Counted from the first letter of the stretch, positions 51,127 through 60,810 are shown. The stretch is 64,000 nucleotides of DNA from Microbacterium sp. LWS13-1.2 (GCF_040144835.1 NZ_CP151632.1:1612001-1676000), one strand, 5' to 3'. The notes: a model not told the origin generated them from the letters alone. Numbers and translations are program-made.

Positions 51127-51795
51127 TCAGACCCGAGCTTCGTGCCGGCGCGGTTTGAGGCGTTCCGGAGCGTCGGTGGCCGGCATCCACTCGCAGTCGA
51201 AGCTGCCGCGATAGCCGAACAGGAACCCGAACCAGCGGTTGTGGACTTCGAGGTCGACGTGGAACCGCTGGTCGGCGTCGTCGAAGTATTCGCGCAAGCG
51301 CGCGCGTCCGCTGAAGAGCATCGGGAACCGGAAGCCGATCGGGCCTTCGTAGAACCGCTGCGCACCCGATGTGAGCAGCAGCCCGCCGTCCTCGTCCGCG
51401 CTCAGCCGCAGATCGACCGCGAGGTGCTGGTGCGTGCCCAGGTAGTCCACGATCCGGTCCTCGTCGAGGATCATCGTGGCGTCGAATCTGCGCCGGTGCG
51501 CGCCGATGCGGTATTCGCGGACGAAGGTGACGGTCTCGCGGCCGAGCGGGTCGCGGTAGGGGTAGTTCTCGATGACGAACGGGACGTCGGCACCGATGTC
51601 GGGGATCAGGATGTTCCGCAGGCGCCCGATCTGCAGGAACGGGATCGTCCACCACGGCCCGCGCCGGATGGTCGTCATCACTCCCCTGCCCACGCACGCC
51701 TCCGCGGAGTCCAGACCGACGCCGAACCGTCGCTTCATCATGGGATGCAGGCGGTCGAAGTCGTCGCCGAGCGCCCGCTCGAAGATGGAGGTCAT
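51127..51795 (-). CDS. DUF4166-domain protein
   Basis: Soluble protein of 222 aa starting MTSIFERALGDDFDRLHPMMKRRFG, typical of DUF4166 proteins. Other blocks are PFVIENYPYRDPLGRETVTFVREY, FYEGPIGFRFPMLFSGRARLREYFDD and GFLFGYRGSFDCEW. Function unknown; this domain is often fused to NAD(P)-binding oxidoreductases, here it stands alone. The start overlaps the stop of the SRPBCC gene by 4 bp. Confidence 0.82.
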   Translation of the reverse strand: MTSIFERALGDDFDRLHPMMKRRFGVGLDSAEACVGRGVMTTIRRGPWWTIPFLQIGRLRNILIPDIGADVPFVIENYPYRDPLGRETVTFVREYRIGAHRRRFDATMILDEDRIVDYLGTHQHLAVDLRLSADEDGGLLLTSGAQRFYEGPIGFRFPMLFSGRARLREYFDDADQRFHVDLEVHNRWFGFLFGYRGSFDCEWMPATDAPERLKPRRHEARV

Positions 51796-52418
51796 GCGGG
51801 TGCTCCGGGGTCGGGCAGAGCGGCCAGGGTCACCGGCGCGTTCTGCAGATGGTCCGCACGGCGCCGGCCAGACGCCGGCGTGCGACGGCAGCGGCCGGCG
51901 CGAGGTCGATCCGGTCGCCACCACCACAGCACGCTCCACAGCGGCCAGCGCTCCGGCGGGACCCCGGTCTCGAGCCAGATGCGCAGCCGGTCGAAGCTCC
52001 AGGCCGTGGCCCAGCCCAGGACGGGGCGGACGACGACGTCCAGCACTCCCCATCCGGGGGTGTAGTCGTAGCCGGTGAGGAAGGCGATCCCGCCGTCCTG
52101 CGGGACGTAGCGCCAGTACCCGCGCCCCTCGCGGATCGGCGACAGCGGATCGCGCGTGTGGAACCGGAGCGCGGAGGTGCGTGCGCCGTCCGCGCGCTGC
52201 TTCTCGCCGATGCTCACACCGGTGCCGCTGATGCGGTGGAACGGCACCCGCCGTTCGTACGCGAAGGCCGTGGCACCGGCCTCCGTCAGCCCCGTCGGAG
52301 TGATCCGTGTGAACCGCACATCCCACCGGACGTGGTGCTCCGGAACCTGCGTGGCTGTCCACACCGCCTCGAGGTCGGCGGCGATCGTCGTCTCCACGTA
52401 GATACCGCTGCGCCTCAC
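51792..52418 (-). CDS. SRPBCC-family protein
   Basis: Protein of 208 aa with GTG start at 52418. IYVETTIAADLEAVWTATQVPEHHVRWDVRF is a START-like (SRPBCC) N-terminus, and the DYTPGWGVLDVVVRPVLGWATAWSFDRLRIWLE region with its hydrophobic helix fits the ligand-cavity fold. The last 45 residues are Arg/Pro/Ala-rich and look non-native, perhaps an extended reading frame. Forms a two-gene unit with DUF4166; role unknown. Confidence 0.78.
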   Translation of the reverse strand: MRRSGIYVETTIAADLEAVWTATQVPEHHVRWDVRFTRITPTGLTEAGATAFAYERRVPFHRISGTGVSIGEKQRADGARTSALRFHTRDPLSPIREGRGYWRYVPQDGGIAFLTGYDYTPGWGVLDVVVRPVLGWATAWSFDRLRIWLETGVPPERWPLWSVLWWWRPDRPRAGRCRRTPASGRRRADHLQNAPVTLAALPDPGAPA

Positions 52419-52649
52419 ACCTCGACGTTACGACACCGAGGGCGCAGCTCCGTGACCGGCGGATACGTCGCCGGCCGGGGCGGCGACCGGATCCCGCCTC
52501 AGCCGACGCGGGATCGAACGGGATCCAGCACCACTTCCGCCGCCCATGCCGCGGCGTCGGCGATGTCGCGACGGCTCATTCCGAACTCCCGGCGGAGGGT
52601 GACCCCACGTCGCAGCCGAGTCGAGGTGCGCCAGAGCCGCGACGATCGC

Positions 52650-52860
52650 GGTGCGCTGCTCGGTCTCGGCTTCGACACGGCGACGGAGATCGGACTGCTC
52701 ACGCTCGCGGGTGCCGCCACCTTCGGAGCCGTGCCTTGGTGGGCGGCGCTCACCCTGCGAATCCTGTTCGCCGCCGGGATGAGCGCCTTCGACACCACCC
52801 AAGGCGCTGTGATACGCCGCGCATACAGCTGGCAGCCCGGTCGCCGCCGCCTTGGACCGA
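52650..52860 (+). pseudogene. Remnant of a NicO/NixA-type nickel-cobalt transporter
   Basis: The plus frame shows GALLGLGFDTATEIGLL, and 28 residues later LFAAGMSAFDTTQGAVIRRAYSW, the two signatures of HoxN/NixA permeases. The first third and the C-terminal third are missing; similarity begins abruptly near 52650 and ends near 52850. The gap 52419-52909 otherwise holds no recognisable gene. Family identification rests on these two blocks. Confidence 0.65.
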
Positions 52861-52909
52861 TCTTCGTGGCTCTGCGAGCCGGCGACATCTTTTCGCACGA
52901 CGCGTTCGA

Positions 52910-55366
52910 TCAGCTGAGTCCGAGGCGAATCGTCGCCGTGCTGGCGATGTTGATGACATCGGAGCCGATGTGGAGTGTATATTCGCCGGGTTCGTAGCGC
53001 CATTCGCCGTCCCAGTAGGCCAGGTCGCGTTTGCGAACCACGACGTTGGCAGACACCGTGGCTCCGGCATCCGCGCGAACGACGGCGAAGCCGACGAGCC
53101 ACCGCACGGGACGCTCGACGACGGAGTCGGGACGGGACGCATAGACCTGGACGACTTGCTTGCCAGCCCGGGTGCCGGTGTTCTGCACGCTGACGGCCAC
53201 GGTCGCCGTATCGCCGGCGAAGTCGCTGACCGACGCACCGGCGATGCTCCACGTGGTGTAGCCCAGGCCGAACCCGAACGGGTAGGCCGGGTGCGTGCCG
53301 GCACGCAGCCACGCGCGATAGCCGATGTGAATGCCCTCGTCGTAGGTGATGACGCCGTCGTGAGGCGTCACGTCCGAGATGGGCAGGTCGTCCAGCTCTA
53401 CAGGCCACGTGGTGGGCAGTCGGCCACCCGGTTCGCGAGCGCCGGTGAGGATGTCGCCGATCGCGGAGCCGTACTCCTGCCCGCCGAAATAGGTCAGCAG
53501 GAGCGCCGCCGCCTCCTGCCGCCACGGGAGCAGCACCGGGGCGCCGGAGTTGACGAGCACCGCCGTGCGCGGGTTGGCGGCCAGCACGACACGGACCAGG
53601 TCGTCCTGCCTGCCGGGCAGCGACAGGTCGGTGCGGTCGTAACCCTCCGACTCCACGCGCGAGTTCGTACCCACGACCACGATTGCGACGTCGGCGTTCT
53701 CGGCGGCACGGGAGGCCTCTGCGATGAGCTCGTCGGCGTCGACGTCGGCCGGCTCAGTGCCCACGCTAAGGCTCAGCGCGTTCTCGAAACCCCCGAGCCG
53801 AATGGGCAGGAACTCCACCCGCAACCGCACGGTCGTGCCGGCTACGAAGTCGACGGGAACCGATATCGCGGGCGGTGCCAGGAAGGCGGCGCCGAGGTCA
53901 TCGCCGATCGCCTGCACGGTGCGCTCCTCGCGCAGCACACCGTTCACAAACACCCGGCCGGTACCGACGGCAGCGAATCCGAACCGCGAGTGGCCGGACT
54001 CGGTCGGTGTGTAGTCGGTCTCGAAGACAAGCCGTGACATCGCGGCGATCGGGGCATCGCCGCCGAAGTAGACCAAGCCGCTGGCCAGCCGATCCTCCGC
54101 GAAGATCACTTCGCCCTCGTCGTCGAGCATCTCAACTCGGGCGCCGACCTCGCCGGTGACAGGGTTGCGCATCGCGTCGCGGTCGAGCTCGGCGACACCT
54201 TCCTGCACAATCGCGCCTATCGAATAGGTGACCTCTGCGTCGGGAAACGCGTTGCGGATGCCGTCGACCGGCGACACGACGCGCTCCGGCAGCACCGTCG
54301 CGCTGCCGCCGCCTTGCGTGCGGGCGTGGCGGGCATTGTGCCCGATGACCGCGATCCGCGCGGGCGTCGAGAGCGGAAGGATGCCATCGTTGGCGACGAG
54401 GACGCAGCCATCCGCCGCGGCTTCGCGAGCGAATGCAACGCCGTCCTCGCGGTGGACCGGCTCCACCGATACGGGTTCGAAGCCCTCCAGCGCACTGACC
54501 CGCGCGGCGAGCCGCAGAATACGCACAACCTTGCGGTCGATCGCCGCCTCGTCGACGTCGCCGCTGCGAACCGCCTCCACCAGCGCGTCGCCCCACGGGC
54601 CCTCGGGGCCGGGCATCGCAAGATCCTGCGAATGCTTCGCACTCTCGATGCTGCGCACCGCGGTCCAGTCGCTGATAACCACACCGTCGAAGCCCCACTC
54701 GCTGTTCAGCGGCGTCTCCAACAACTCATTCTCAGAGGCGGTCGCGCCGTTGATCGAGTTGTACGCGCTCATCACCAGCCACGCCCGCTCTTGCACGATC
54801 GCGTCCTCGAACGCCCGCAAGTAGACCTCTCGCAGCGTCCGATCGTCGACCTTGACGTCGGCGGTGAACCGCTCGGTCTCGAAATCGTTCGCGACGAAGT
54901 GCTTCGGCGTCGCACCGACCCCGTTCTCCTGCACGCCCCGCACATACGCTGCGGCGAGTGCGGCCGTCAGCACCGGGTCCTCGCTGAACGCCTCGAAATG
55001 CCGGCCACCCAGCGGAGATCGATGCAGATTGATCGTCGGCCCCAGCACCACGTCCACATCCTTGCGCCGCGCCTCCACCGCAGCCGCAGCCCCATAGCGG
55101 GCCGCCATCGCGGGGTCCCACGACGACGACAACGCCGTCGCCGACGGCAGATTCAGCGACGGCGACCGCTCGTCCCACACCTCACCGCGTACGCCGCTCG
55201 GTCCGTCCGACACCAAGATCCGCCGCAGCCCGATCTTCTCAATCGGCCACGTCGTCCAGAAATCACGACCTGTCAGCAACTGCACCTTCTCCTCCAGCGT
55301 CAAACGCTCGAGGAGGTCGGTGAAGGTCTCGTTTGTGTACAGATCCTCGGCCAACGAATTCCTCAC
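52910..55366 (-). CDS. Glycoside hydrolase family 3 beta-glucosidase-like enzyme
   Basis: Enzyme of 818 aa without a signal peptide, so probably cytoplasmic. N-terminal barrel: KVQLLTGRDFWTTWPIEKIGL, VSDGPSGVRGE, GPTINLHRSPLGGRHFEAFSEDP, KHFVANDFETERF, and the nucleophile Asp in FDGVVISDWTAVRSIE. A PA14-like insert (about 385-535, GLVYFGGDAPIAAMSRLVFETDY) splits the second domain, which has VVVGTNSRVESEGYDRTDLSLPGRQ. A fibronectin-III-like C-terminus ends the protein. PA14-containing GH3 enzymes hydrolyse beta-glucosides and related oligosaccharides. Last gene of the ABC-sulfatase unit, 32 bp after the sulfatase. Confidence 0.93.
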   Translation of the reverse strand: MRNSLAEDLYTNETFTDLLERLTLEEKVQLLTGRDFWTTWPIEKIGLRRILVSDGPSGVRGEVWDERSPSLNLPSATALSSSWDPAMAARYGAAAAVEARRKDVDVVLGPTINLHRSPLGGRHFEAFSEDPVLTAALAAAYVRGVQENGVGATPKHFVANDFETERFTADVKVDDRTLREVYLRAFEDAIVQERAWLVMSAYNSINGATASENELLETPLNSEWGFDGVVISDWTAVRSIESAKHSQDLAMPGPEGPWGDALVEAVRSGDVDEAAIDRKVVRILRLAARVSALEGFEPVSVEPVHREDGVAFAREAAADGCVLVANDGILPLSTPARIAVIGHNARHARTQGGGSATVLPERVVSPVDGIRNAFPDAEVTYSIGAIVQEGVAELDRDAMRNPVTGEVGARVEMLDDEGEVIFAEDRLASGLVYFGGDAPIAAMSRLVFETDYTPTESGHSRFGFAAVGTGRVFVNGVLREERTVQAIGDDLGAAFLAPPAISVPVDFVAGTTVRLRVEFLPIRLGGFENALSLSVGTEPADVDADELIAEASRAAENADVAIVVVGTNSRVESEGYDRTDLSLPGRQDDLVRVVLAANPRTAVLVNSGAPVLLPWRQEAAALLLTYFGGQEYGSAIGDILTGAREPGGRLPTTWPVELDDLPISDVTPHDGVITYDEGIHIGYRAWLRAGTHPAYPFGFGLGYTTWSIAGASVSDFAGDTATVAVSVQNTGTRAGKQVVQVYASRPDSVVERPVRWLVGFAVVRADAGATVSANVVVRKRDLAYWDGEWRYEPGEYTLHIGSDVINIASTATIRLGLS

Positions 55367-55398
55367 TCTGTGTGTTGTTGTCAGCGGGCGTTGACGTC

Positions 55399-57183
55399 TC
55401 AGCCGTCGTACACCGCGTCCGCCGAGCCCAGCTCTGACGCGAGCTCGACGAGTTGATCACCGGTCACTCCCGGCACGGCCGCCGCCGCGAGGAGGAGGGA
55501 CTCTCCGCCCGCGAAGCCGACGATGAACGGCGAAGCCAATTGGGGAATCAGCTCCTGGATGACCTCGCGCCGACGGTCGTCGGCGAGCAGCTCGCGGACC
55601 GGGGTCGAGGTGAGGATGGACCCGTCGGGGAAATGTTCACGGCGGGCGGCCGCTTGACGCGACCGTTCCGCCTGCCCCCACTGCCGCTCCACCTGCAGGT
55701 GCTCGACAGCCAGCGGACCCCTGGCGGGCAGCCCGAGCCGTTCGAACTGGTCGGCCGGAGCATCGTTGTGACGCATCAATCCCACCAGCAGCTCCGCCAT
55801 CCGCAGCTCGAGCTCGTCGTCGCGTAGCGGCGTGGTCTGGTCGGGGTCCGTCTCCAGATCGAACAGCAGGGTGCCGAACTCCCATGGATTCCCGAGGGTC
55901 CACGCAGGGATCTTGAGGACGGGCACGCCTTTCATGAAGTCGAAGCCGTCGACGAGCTCCGCGTGCCGCAGCTCGTCCACGGAGAAGCGGCTGCGCATAT
56001 GAGTCGGCATGAGGGTGTACTCGAAGAGCGGAGTGTTGGTCTCATCGCTGCACGCCCGCATGTAGACATAGCGTCCGTCGGTGACGCTGACGTGACCGCC
56101 GTGCGCGCCGAACAGCGCTCCCTCGCGCACGGGGGTGTCAGCCCTGACAACGTCGACGAGGGGTCGCCCGTGCATGTCGTCTGTGCGCTCGAGCTCGAAG
56201 TATTCCAGCAGGGTCGGCCCGAGGTCGATCGTCTGCACGAGGCTCTCACGGCGTTCGCCCTGGACACCCGCCCGCGGGTCCCAGATGTAGAGCGGTGTGT
56301 GGATCGTCTCGTCGTACCAAGGCATGACGGACTTGCCCCACCACCCGTGCTCGCCGAGCAGGAACCCGTGGTCGGTGCAGACGATCAGCATCGTGTCGTC
56401 CCACATGGCGTTGTCGTCCATGAAGTCGAGAACGCGGCCGAGCGACCGATCGCACATGGAGACGAGCGCATAGTACGAGCGGCGGGCGAGCTCCATCTCC
56501 TCGTGCGACTCGGTGACGCGGCGGTAAGAGGGCCAGTCAAACACGACGCCGCCCTCCTCGAGTCCATACTGCTCGCGATAGCGGTCGTAGCTGAAGAACG
56601 GCTCGTGTGGATCGAACGTTTCGAGGTGCAGTAGCCAGCGGTCCTCTTCAAGGTTCGCCTTCATGAATTCGAGACCCGCGTCGAACGTGAGGGTCTGCGG
56701 GTGGTCTGCCTCGTCCCGCAGGTACATCCGGTTGATCAAGTCCTGCCTGGCGAGGAAATGGCGCGGGTTGAGCGTCGCGGGCACGTCCGGGTCCGCGACA
56801 TGCCCCTTCCAGAGGTCGCCCTCCTGACCGCGGAAGAACTCGTACGTGTTGAACCGGTTGTGATAGGTGCCCGCGCCGTCCTCCCAGTAATGCTGGTGGT
56901 CCGTGACGAGGTGGGTGTAGACGCCAGCCTTCTTCATCATCTCGGGGACCGAATCGTCGAACGGTTCAAGAGGCCCCCAGGACCGGTGCAGGAAGTTGTA
57001 GCGCCCCGTATGCAGCTCACGTCGTGCTGGCATGCAGGGCATGCTGCCGGCGTAGCACTGATCGAAGGTCGCGGTCCGCGTCGCGAGACGCTCGAAGTTC
57101 GGTGCGTCGACGTCGGTGTTGCCGTATCCCGGCAGCAGCCGGCGGTTGAGGCTGTCGAACATCACAACGATCGCGCGCATCAC
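55399..57183 (-). CDS. Type I sulfatase (arylsulfatase A superfamily)
   Basis: Cytoplasmic enzyme of 594 aa that hydrolyses a sulfate ester. The formylglycine signature is GSMPCMPARRELHTGR, with Cys to be converted to formylglycine. Metal/catalytic motifs: IVVMFDSLNRRLLPGYG at the N-terminus and VCTDHGFLLGEHGWWGKS. The C-terminal 110 residues are an extra domain ending in PGVTGDQLVELASEL. ATG 57183 overlaps the ATPase stop, so sulfatase and transporter are coupled. Maturation needs a formylglycine-generating enzyme; only a probable broken start of one is seen at the end of the island. Confidence 0.93.
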   Translation of the reverse strand: MMRAIVVMFDSLNRRLLPGYGNTDVDAPNFERLATRTATFDQCYAGSMPCMPARRELHTGRYNFLHRSWGPLEPFDDSVPEMMKKAGVYTHLVTDHQHYWEDGAGTYHNRFNTYEFFRGQEGDLWKGHVADPDVPATLNPRHFLARQDLINRMYLRDEADHPQTLTFDAGLEFMKANLEEDRWLLHLETFDPHEPFFSYDRYREQYGLEEGGVVFDWPSYRRVTESHEEMELARRSYYALVSMCDRSLGRVLDFMDDNAMWDDTMLIVCTDHGFLLGEHGWWGKSVMPWYDETIHTPLYIWDPRAGVQGERRESLVQTIDLGPTLLEYFELERTDDMHGRPLVDVVRADTPVREGALFGAHGGHVSVTDGRYVYMRACSDETNTPLFEYTLMPTHMRSRFSVDELRHAELVDGFDFMKGVPVLKIPAWTLGNPWEFGTLLFDLETDPDQTTPLRDDELELRMAELLVGLMRHNDAPADQFERLGLPARGPLAVEHLQVERQWGQAERSRQAAARREHFPDGSILTSTPVRELLADDRRREVIQELIPQLASPFIVGFAGGESLLLAAAAVPGVTGDQLVELASELGSADAVYDG

Positions 57184-58055
57184 ATGACCTCTTCCTGCTG
57201 CACGGTGATCATCTGCGCCTCGAAAAAACGGCGCCGCTCCTCGCGGCGGTCGCGCTGCATCACCGGGTCGGCGATGGGTGCGGCCATCAGGAGCTTCTTC
57301 GAGTACTCGTGGTCGGGGTCGGAGGTGAGCTTGTCTCCCGCGCCGACTTCGACGATGTCGCCTCGATACATCACCGCCACACGGTGGCTGATTGCTCGGA
57401 CCACCGAGAGGTCGTGCGAAATGAACAGGTACGACACCCCCGTGCGCTCCTGGATCTCGATCAGGAGGTCGAGTACCCGCGCCTGGGTTGACAGGTCCAG
57501 GGCCGACACTGGCTCGTCACAGACGATGAGCTCGGGCTCGAGCGCCAGAGCACGCGCGGTCGCGATGCGCTGGCGCTGCCCGCCCGAGAACTCACGCGGA
57601 TAGCGGCTCGCCGCGTCCGCCGGAAGGTTGACGGCCGCGAGCAGTTCACCAACCCGCCGACGGGCGTCCTCGCGCGTCGCGCGCTGCGTGGAGAGCGGCT
57701 CGCTGAGGATGTCACCCACGGTCATGGCCGGGTTCAGCGAGCTGTACGGATCCTGGAACACCACCTGGATGTCGGTCGCCATCGCGCGGCGCTCCCGCGG
57801 CGAGAGTGCGGAGATGTTCCGTCCCGCGAACTCGATCGATCCACGCGTGACGGGAACCAGCCCGAGTACCGCACGGCCGAGCGTCGTCTTGCCTGATCCC
57901 GATTCCCCGACGAGTCCGAGAGTCTCGCCCTGCCGGATGTCGATGGAGACGCCGTGCAGTGCCTGGAACGGCGGCTTGCGCCATCCCTTCACGGGGAACT
58001 CGACAACCACTTCGCGCGCGTCAAGGAGCATGTCACCCCGGTTGAGCTTGGTCAT
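57180..58055 (-). CDS. Oligopeptide-type ABC transporter ATP-binding protein (DppF/OppF)
   Basis: Second ATPase of the importer, 291 aa. VEFPVKGWRKPPFQALHGVSIDI, Walker A GLVGESGSGKTTLGRAVLGL, Q-loop QVVFQDPYSSLNPAMTVGDIL, signature FSGGQRQRIATARAL, Walker B ELIVCDEPVSALDLSTQAR. The C-terminal part carries the YSKKLLMAAPI end typical of OppF-like subunits. Starts 2 bp after the permease-ATPase fusion gene. In actinobacteria such Opp-type systems often import oligosaccharides, which fits the enzymes next to it. Confidence 0.93.
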   Translation of the reverse strand: MTKLNRGDMLLDAREVVVEFPVKGWRKPPFQALHGVSIDIRQGETLGLVGESGSGKTTLGRAVLGLVPVTRGSIEFAGRNISALSPRERRAMATDIQVVFQDPYSSLNPAMTVGDILSEPLSTQRATREDARRRVGELLAAVNLPADAASRYPREFSGGQRQRIATARALALEPELIVCDEPVSALDLSTQARVLDLLIEIQERTGVSYLFISHDLSVVRAISHRVAVMYRGDIVEVGAGDKLTSDPDHEYSKKLLMAAPIADPVMQRDRREERRRFFEAQMITVQQEEVM

Positions 58056-58057
58056 GA

Positions 58058-59818
58058 CTACGCTCCCTTCTCGGCCGAGACGAGTTCGCCTCGCGCATCG
58101 ACGTCGTCGAGGGTGGAGTCGAGCAGCATCCGCGTGTACGGATCCTTCGCCTCCTGGAAGATCTCGTGCACGGTGCCCTGCTCGACGACTCGGCCGTGCT
58201 GCATCACGACCACCCGATCGCAGATATCGGCTACGACGCCGAGGTTGTGGGTCACGAGCATGACTCCCATGCCGTACTCCGACTGCAGCTCCCGCAGGAG
58301 GTCGAGCACCTCGGCCTGCACCGTGACGTCGAGCGCCGTGGTGGGCTCGTCGGCGATCAGCAGCCTCGGGTTGCACGACACCGCGCCCGCGATGAGCACG
58401 CGCTGCGCCATGCCGCCCGAGATCTCGTGCGGGTAGGCGTTGAAAGTGCGCTGCGGATCGGGGATGCCGACGCGTGACAGGAGTGCGAGTGCCCGCTTCT
58501 TGGCCTCGCGCTTCGAGATGCCGAGCACCGTCACCATGGGCTCGACGAGCTGGAAGCCGATGCGGAACGACGGGTCGAGGTTGCTCATCGGCTCCTGCGG
58601 CACGTAGGCGATCTCTTTGCCGCGCATAGCTTGGAACACGGTGCGGTCGGCACCGGCGAGTTCGGTTCCTTCGAAGAGGATCGACCCAGCGGCCACCCGA
58701 CCGCCCCGAGGAAGCAGTCCGAGGATGGAGAAGGCCGACTGCGTCTTGCCCGACCCGGATTCGCCGACGACGCCGACGATCTCGCCGTCGCGGATGTCGA
58801 AGCCGACGTCGTGCACGACAACCGTGGGGTCTGCGATCGAGCCGTAGGCCACACTGAGTCCGCGCACCGAGAGCAGCACCGACGCATCGCCTTCACCGGC
58901 CGGCTTCTCCAGCGTCGCCGCCTTCGGCGAGAGCCGGATGGCTCCTGCGACGCGGCGTCCCTGGAGGGCGTCGCGGATCGCGTTGCCGAGGAGCACGAGC
59001 GCGGCCACCGTGATCGAGATCATGATGCCCGGCCACAGCACCGACAGGGGGGCGATGTAGATGTTCGCGAACGCATCCTGGAGCATGCCACCCCACGTCG
59101 GGGTACTGGGGTCTCCGAGGCCGAGGAACTCCAGCCCCGACTGAATGATGATCGCGATGCCTGCGACGATGGCGGTCTGGATGATGATGGGTGACCGCAC
59201 GACGCGCAGGATGTGCCGGCCGATGATACGGCCACTGCTCAGTCCGGCCACGCGGGCCGCGTCGACGTAGAGCTCGTTCTTCACGGAGATGACCTGGTTG
59301 CGGGTGAGCCGGAAGAAGCCGGGCGAGAGCATGACGCCGAATACGGCCATACTGGCGTACACCGATCCGCCCAGCGACTGGTACAGCGCCAGGAGGACGA
59401 TCATGGCCGGCAGCGCCAGGATCACGTTGGCGATCCAGCTCGACACGCTGTCGAAGAACTTACCGAAGTACCCCGCGATGAGACCCGACGTCGTGCCGAC
59501 GATCAGCGCGATCGACACGGCGATCAGGGCTCCGATGAGCGTGTTGCGCCCACCCGAGACGAGACGGCTGGCGATGTCGCGTCCCGCGCTGTCGCCACCC
59601 AGCAGGTATTCCCCACCGGGAGCGGCGAGGATCAGGTCGATGCGCACCTCGGTCGGCGAGTGCTGCATGAAGATCGGTCCGAAGATGCTCAGCAGGATGA
59701 CGAACAGCAGCGTGATGATCGCCGTGAGGCCGAGCGGGTTGCGCAGCACGCTGCGCGTGAGGGAGACGTGCGGCTTGGCGGCCGTGACGACCGCGACGGT
59801 CGAGGGTGCACCGGTCAC
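58058..59818 (-). CDS. Fused ABC permease (DppC-like) and ATPase (DppD-like)
   Basis: Single protein of about 586 aa. Residues 1-290 are a DppC-like permease with six helices and the EAA loop NELYVDAARVAGLSSGRIIGRHIL; residues about 305-586 are a DppD-like ATPase with Walker A GVVGESGSGKTQSAFSILG, AYVPQEPMSNLDPSFRIG, signature ISGGMAQRVLIAG and Walker B LLIADEPTTALDVTVQ. I prefer the GTG at 59818, a 4-bp GTGA overlap with dppB; ATG 59845 is the alternative. Fusions of this kind are recurrent in actinobacterial Opp-type importers. The Walker A has Gln-Ser instead of the usual Thr-Thr after Lys. Confidence 0.9.
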   Translation of the reverse strand: MTGAPSTVAVVTAAKPHVSLTRSVLRNPLGLTAIITLLFVILLSIFGPIFMQHSPTEVRIDLILAAPGGEYLLGGDSAGRDIASRLVSGGRNTLIGALIAVSIALIVGTTSGLIAGYFGKFFDSVSSWIANVILALPAMIVLLALYQSLGGSVYASMAVFGVMLSPGFFRLTRNQVISVKNELYVDAARVAGLSSGRIIGRHILRVVRSPIIIQTAIVAGIAIIIQSGLEFLGLGDPSTPTWGGMLQDAFANIYIAPLSVLWPGIMISITVAALVLLGNAIRDALQGRRVAGAIRLSPKAATLEKPAGEGDASVLLSVRGLSVAYGSIADPTVVVHDVGFDIRDGEIVGVVGESGSGKTQSAFSILGLLPRGGRVAAGSILFEGTELAGADRTVFQAMRGKEIAYVPQEPMSNLDPSFRIGFQLVEPMVTVLGISKREAKKRALALLSRVGIPDPQRTFNAYPHEISGGMAQRVLIAGAVSCNPRLLIADEPTTALDVTVQAEVLDLLRELQSEYGMGVMLVTHNLGVVADICDRVVVMQHGRVVEQGTVHEIFQEAKDPYTRMLLDSTLDDVDARGELVSAEKGA

Positions 59819-60756
59819 TGAAGTCTCGCTTTCGGGTTGATCCATCCGTTGGCGAGGTCGATGATCAGGTTCACGATCACGACCACGATGACCATCGCCA
59901 CCACGATGCCCATGATCGCGGGGATATCGCCCTGGATAGAGGAGTTGACGGTAAGGGTTCCGAGCCCGGGAATGGCAAAGATGCGCTCGATGACTACGGC
60001 GCCACCGAGCAGTCCGATGAACTGCAGGGAGAGGACGGTGAGCGCCGGCGGCGCGGCGTTGCGCAAGACATGACGCAGCAGCACCGAGCGTCGGCTGATC
60101 CCGCGGGCTTCCAGGGTCCGGATGTAGTCGTGCTCGAGAACGTCGATGAAGGCACCGCGGATCTGCTGGGCAGCCGATGCTATGCCACCGATGACGAGGG
60201 CGGTCACGGGGAGCACCAGGCTGAGCGCCCACGCAGACGGGTCCTGCTCGAACGGAACATAACCAGTCGCGGGGAAGAGCCGGAGCGTGAGCGCGAAGAC
60301 GATGACGAGCATCAGTGCGACCCAGAAGTTGGGAAGCGAAAAGCCGATGATTGAGACGAACTGCAGCACTCGGTCGATGGCGCCGCCTCGCACGGCCGCC
60401 GTGACGCCCAGGACGGCGCTGATCACGGCGGTGAACGCCACCGCAAGGATGACCATCGAGAGAGTCACAGGCATCCGGTTCGAGACCATCTGCGCGACCG
60501 GCTCGCTCGTGAACCACGAGACGCCGAAGTCGCCCTGCAACGCGTGCGTGAGCCAGTCGAAGTATTGCGTGACCAGCGGGCGATCGAGGCCGAGCTCGCT
60601 CGTCTTTGCCGCGACCTGCTCCTCGGTGGCGTTTTCGCCCAGCACATTGCGGGCCACATCAGAGGCCGTCGAGTACACGAGAAGGAACGTCACCGTGGAG
60701 ATCACGAATACCAGGACTATGCCGGCAAGAATCCGGCGAATGAAGAATGACAGCAT
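59815..60756 (-). CDS. ABC transporter permease (DppB-like)
   Basis: Membrane subunit of 313 aa with six helices. The N-terminal MLSFFIRRILAGIVLVFVISTVTFLLV, LGLDRPLVTQYFDWLTHALQGDFGVSW and the EAA-type LEHDYIRTLEARGISRRSVLLRHVLRNA are typical of DppB/OppB. It lies 54 bp after the binding-protein gene and is co-transcribed with the fused partner. Confidence 0.93.
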   Translation of the reverse strand: MLSFFIRRILAGIVLVFVISTVTFLLVYSTASDVARNVLGENATEEQVAAKTSELGLDRPLVTQYFDWLTHALQGDFGVSWFTSEPVAQMVSNRMPVTLSMVILAVAFTAVISAVLGVTAAVRGGAIDRVLQFVSIIGFSLPNFWVALMLVIVFALTLRLFPATGYVPFEQDPSAWALSLVLPVTALVIGGIASAAQQIRGAFIDVLEHDYIRTLEARGISRRSVLLRHVLRNAAPPALTVLSLQFIGLLGGAVVIERIFAIPGLGTLTVNSSIQGDIPAIMGIVVAMVIVVVIVNLIIDLANGWINPKARLQ

Positions 60757-60810
60757 TTCTCTGCTCTTGGTTGGGGTGGGGGCGGCTCGGGTACGCCGCC
60801 CCCACCGCGA

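Noticed and set aside
52499-52640. Minus-strand frame ending MSRRDIADAAAWAAEVVLDPVRS as a possible regulator tail
   Set aside because: Too short and without a family match; it may be another remnant but cannot be supported.
53256-60500. Many long plus-strand frames opposite the island operon
   Set aside because: They lack family motifs and mirror the codon bias of the minus-strand genes; treated as shadows.
58058-60517. An 819-codon minus frame suggesting an even larger permease-ATPase protein
   Set aside because: The first 225 codons are antisense-frame noise over dppB, with Arg/His-rich composition; the real protein starts near 59818-59845.
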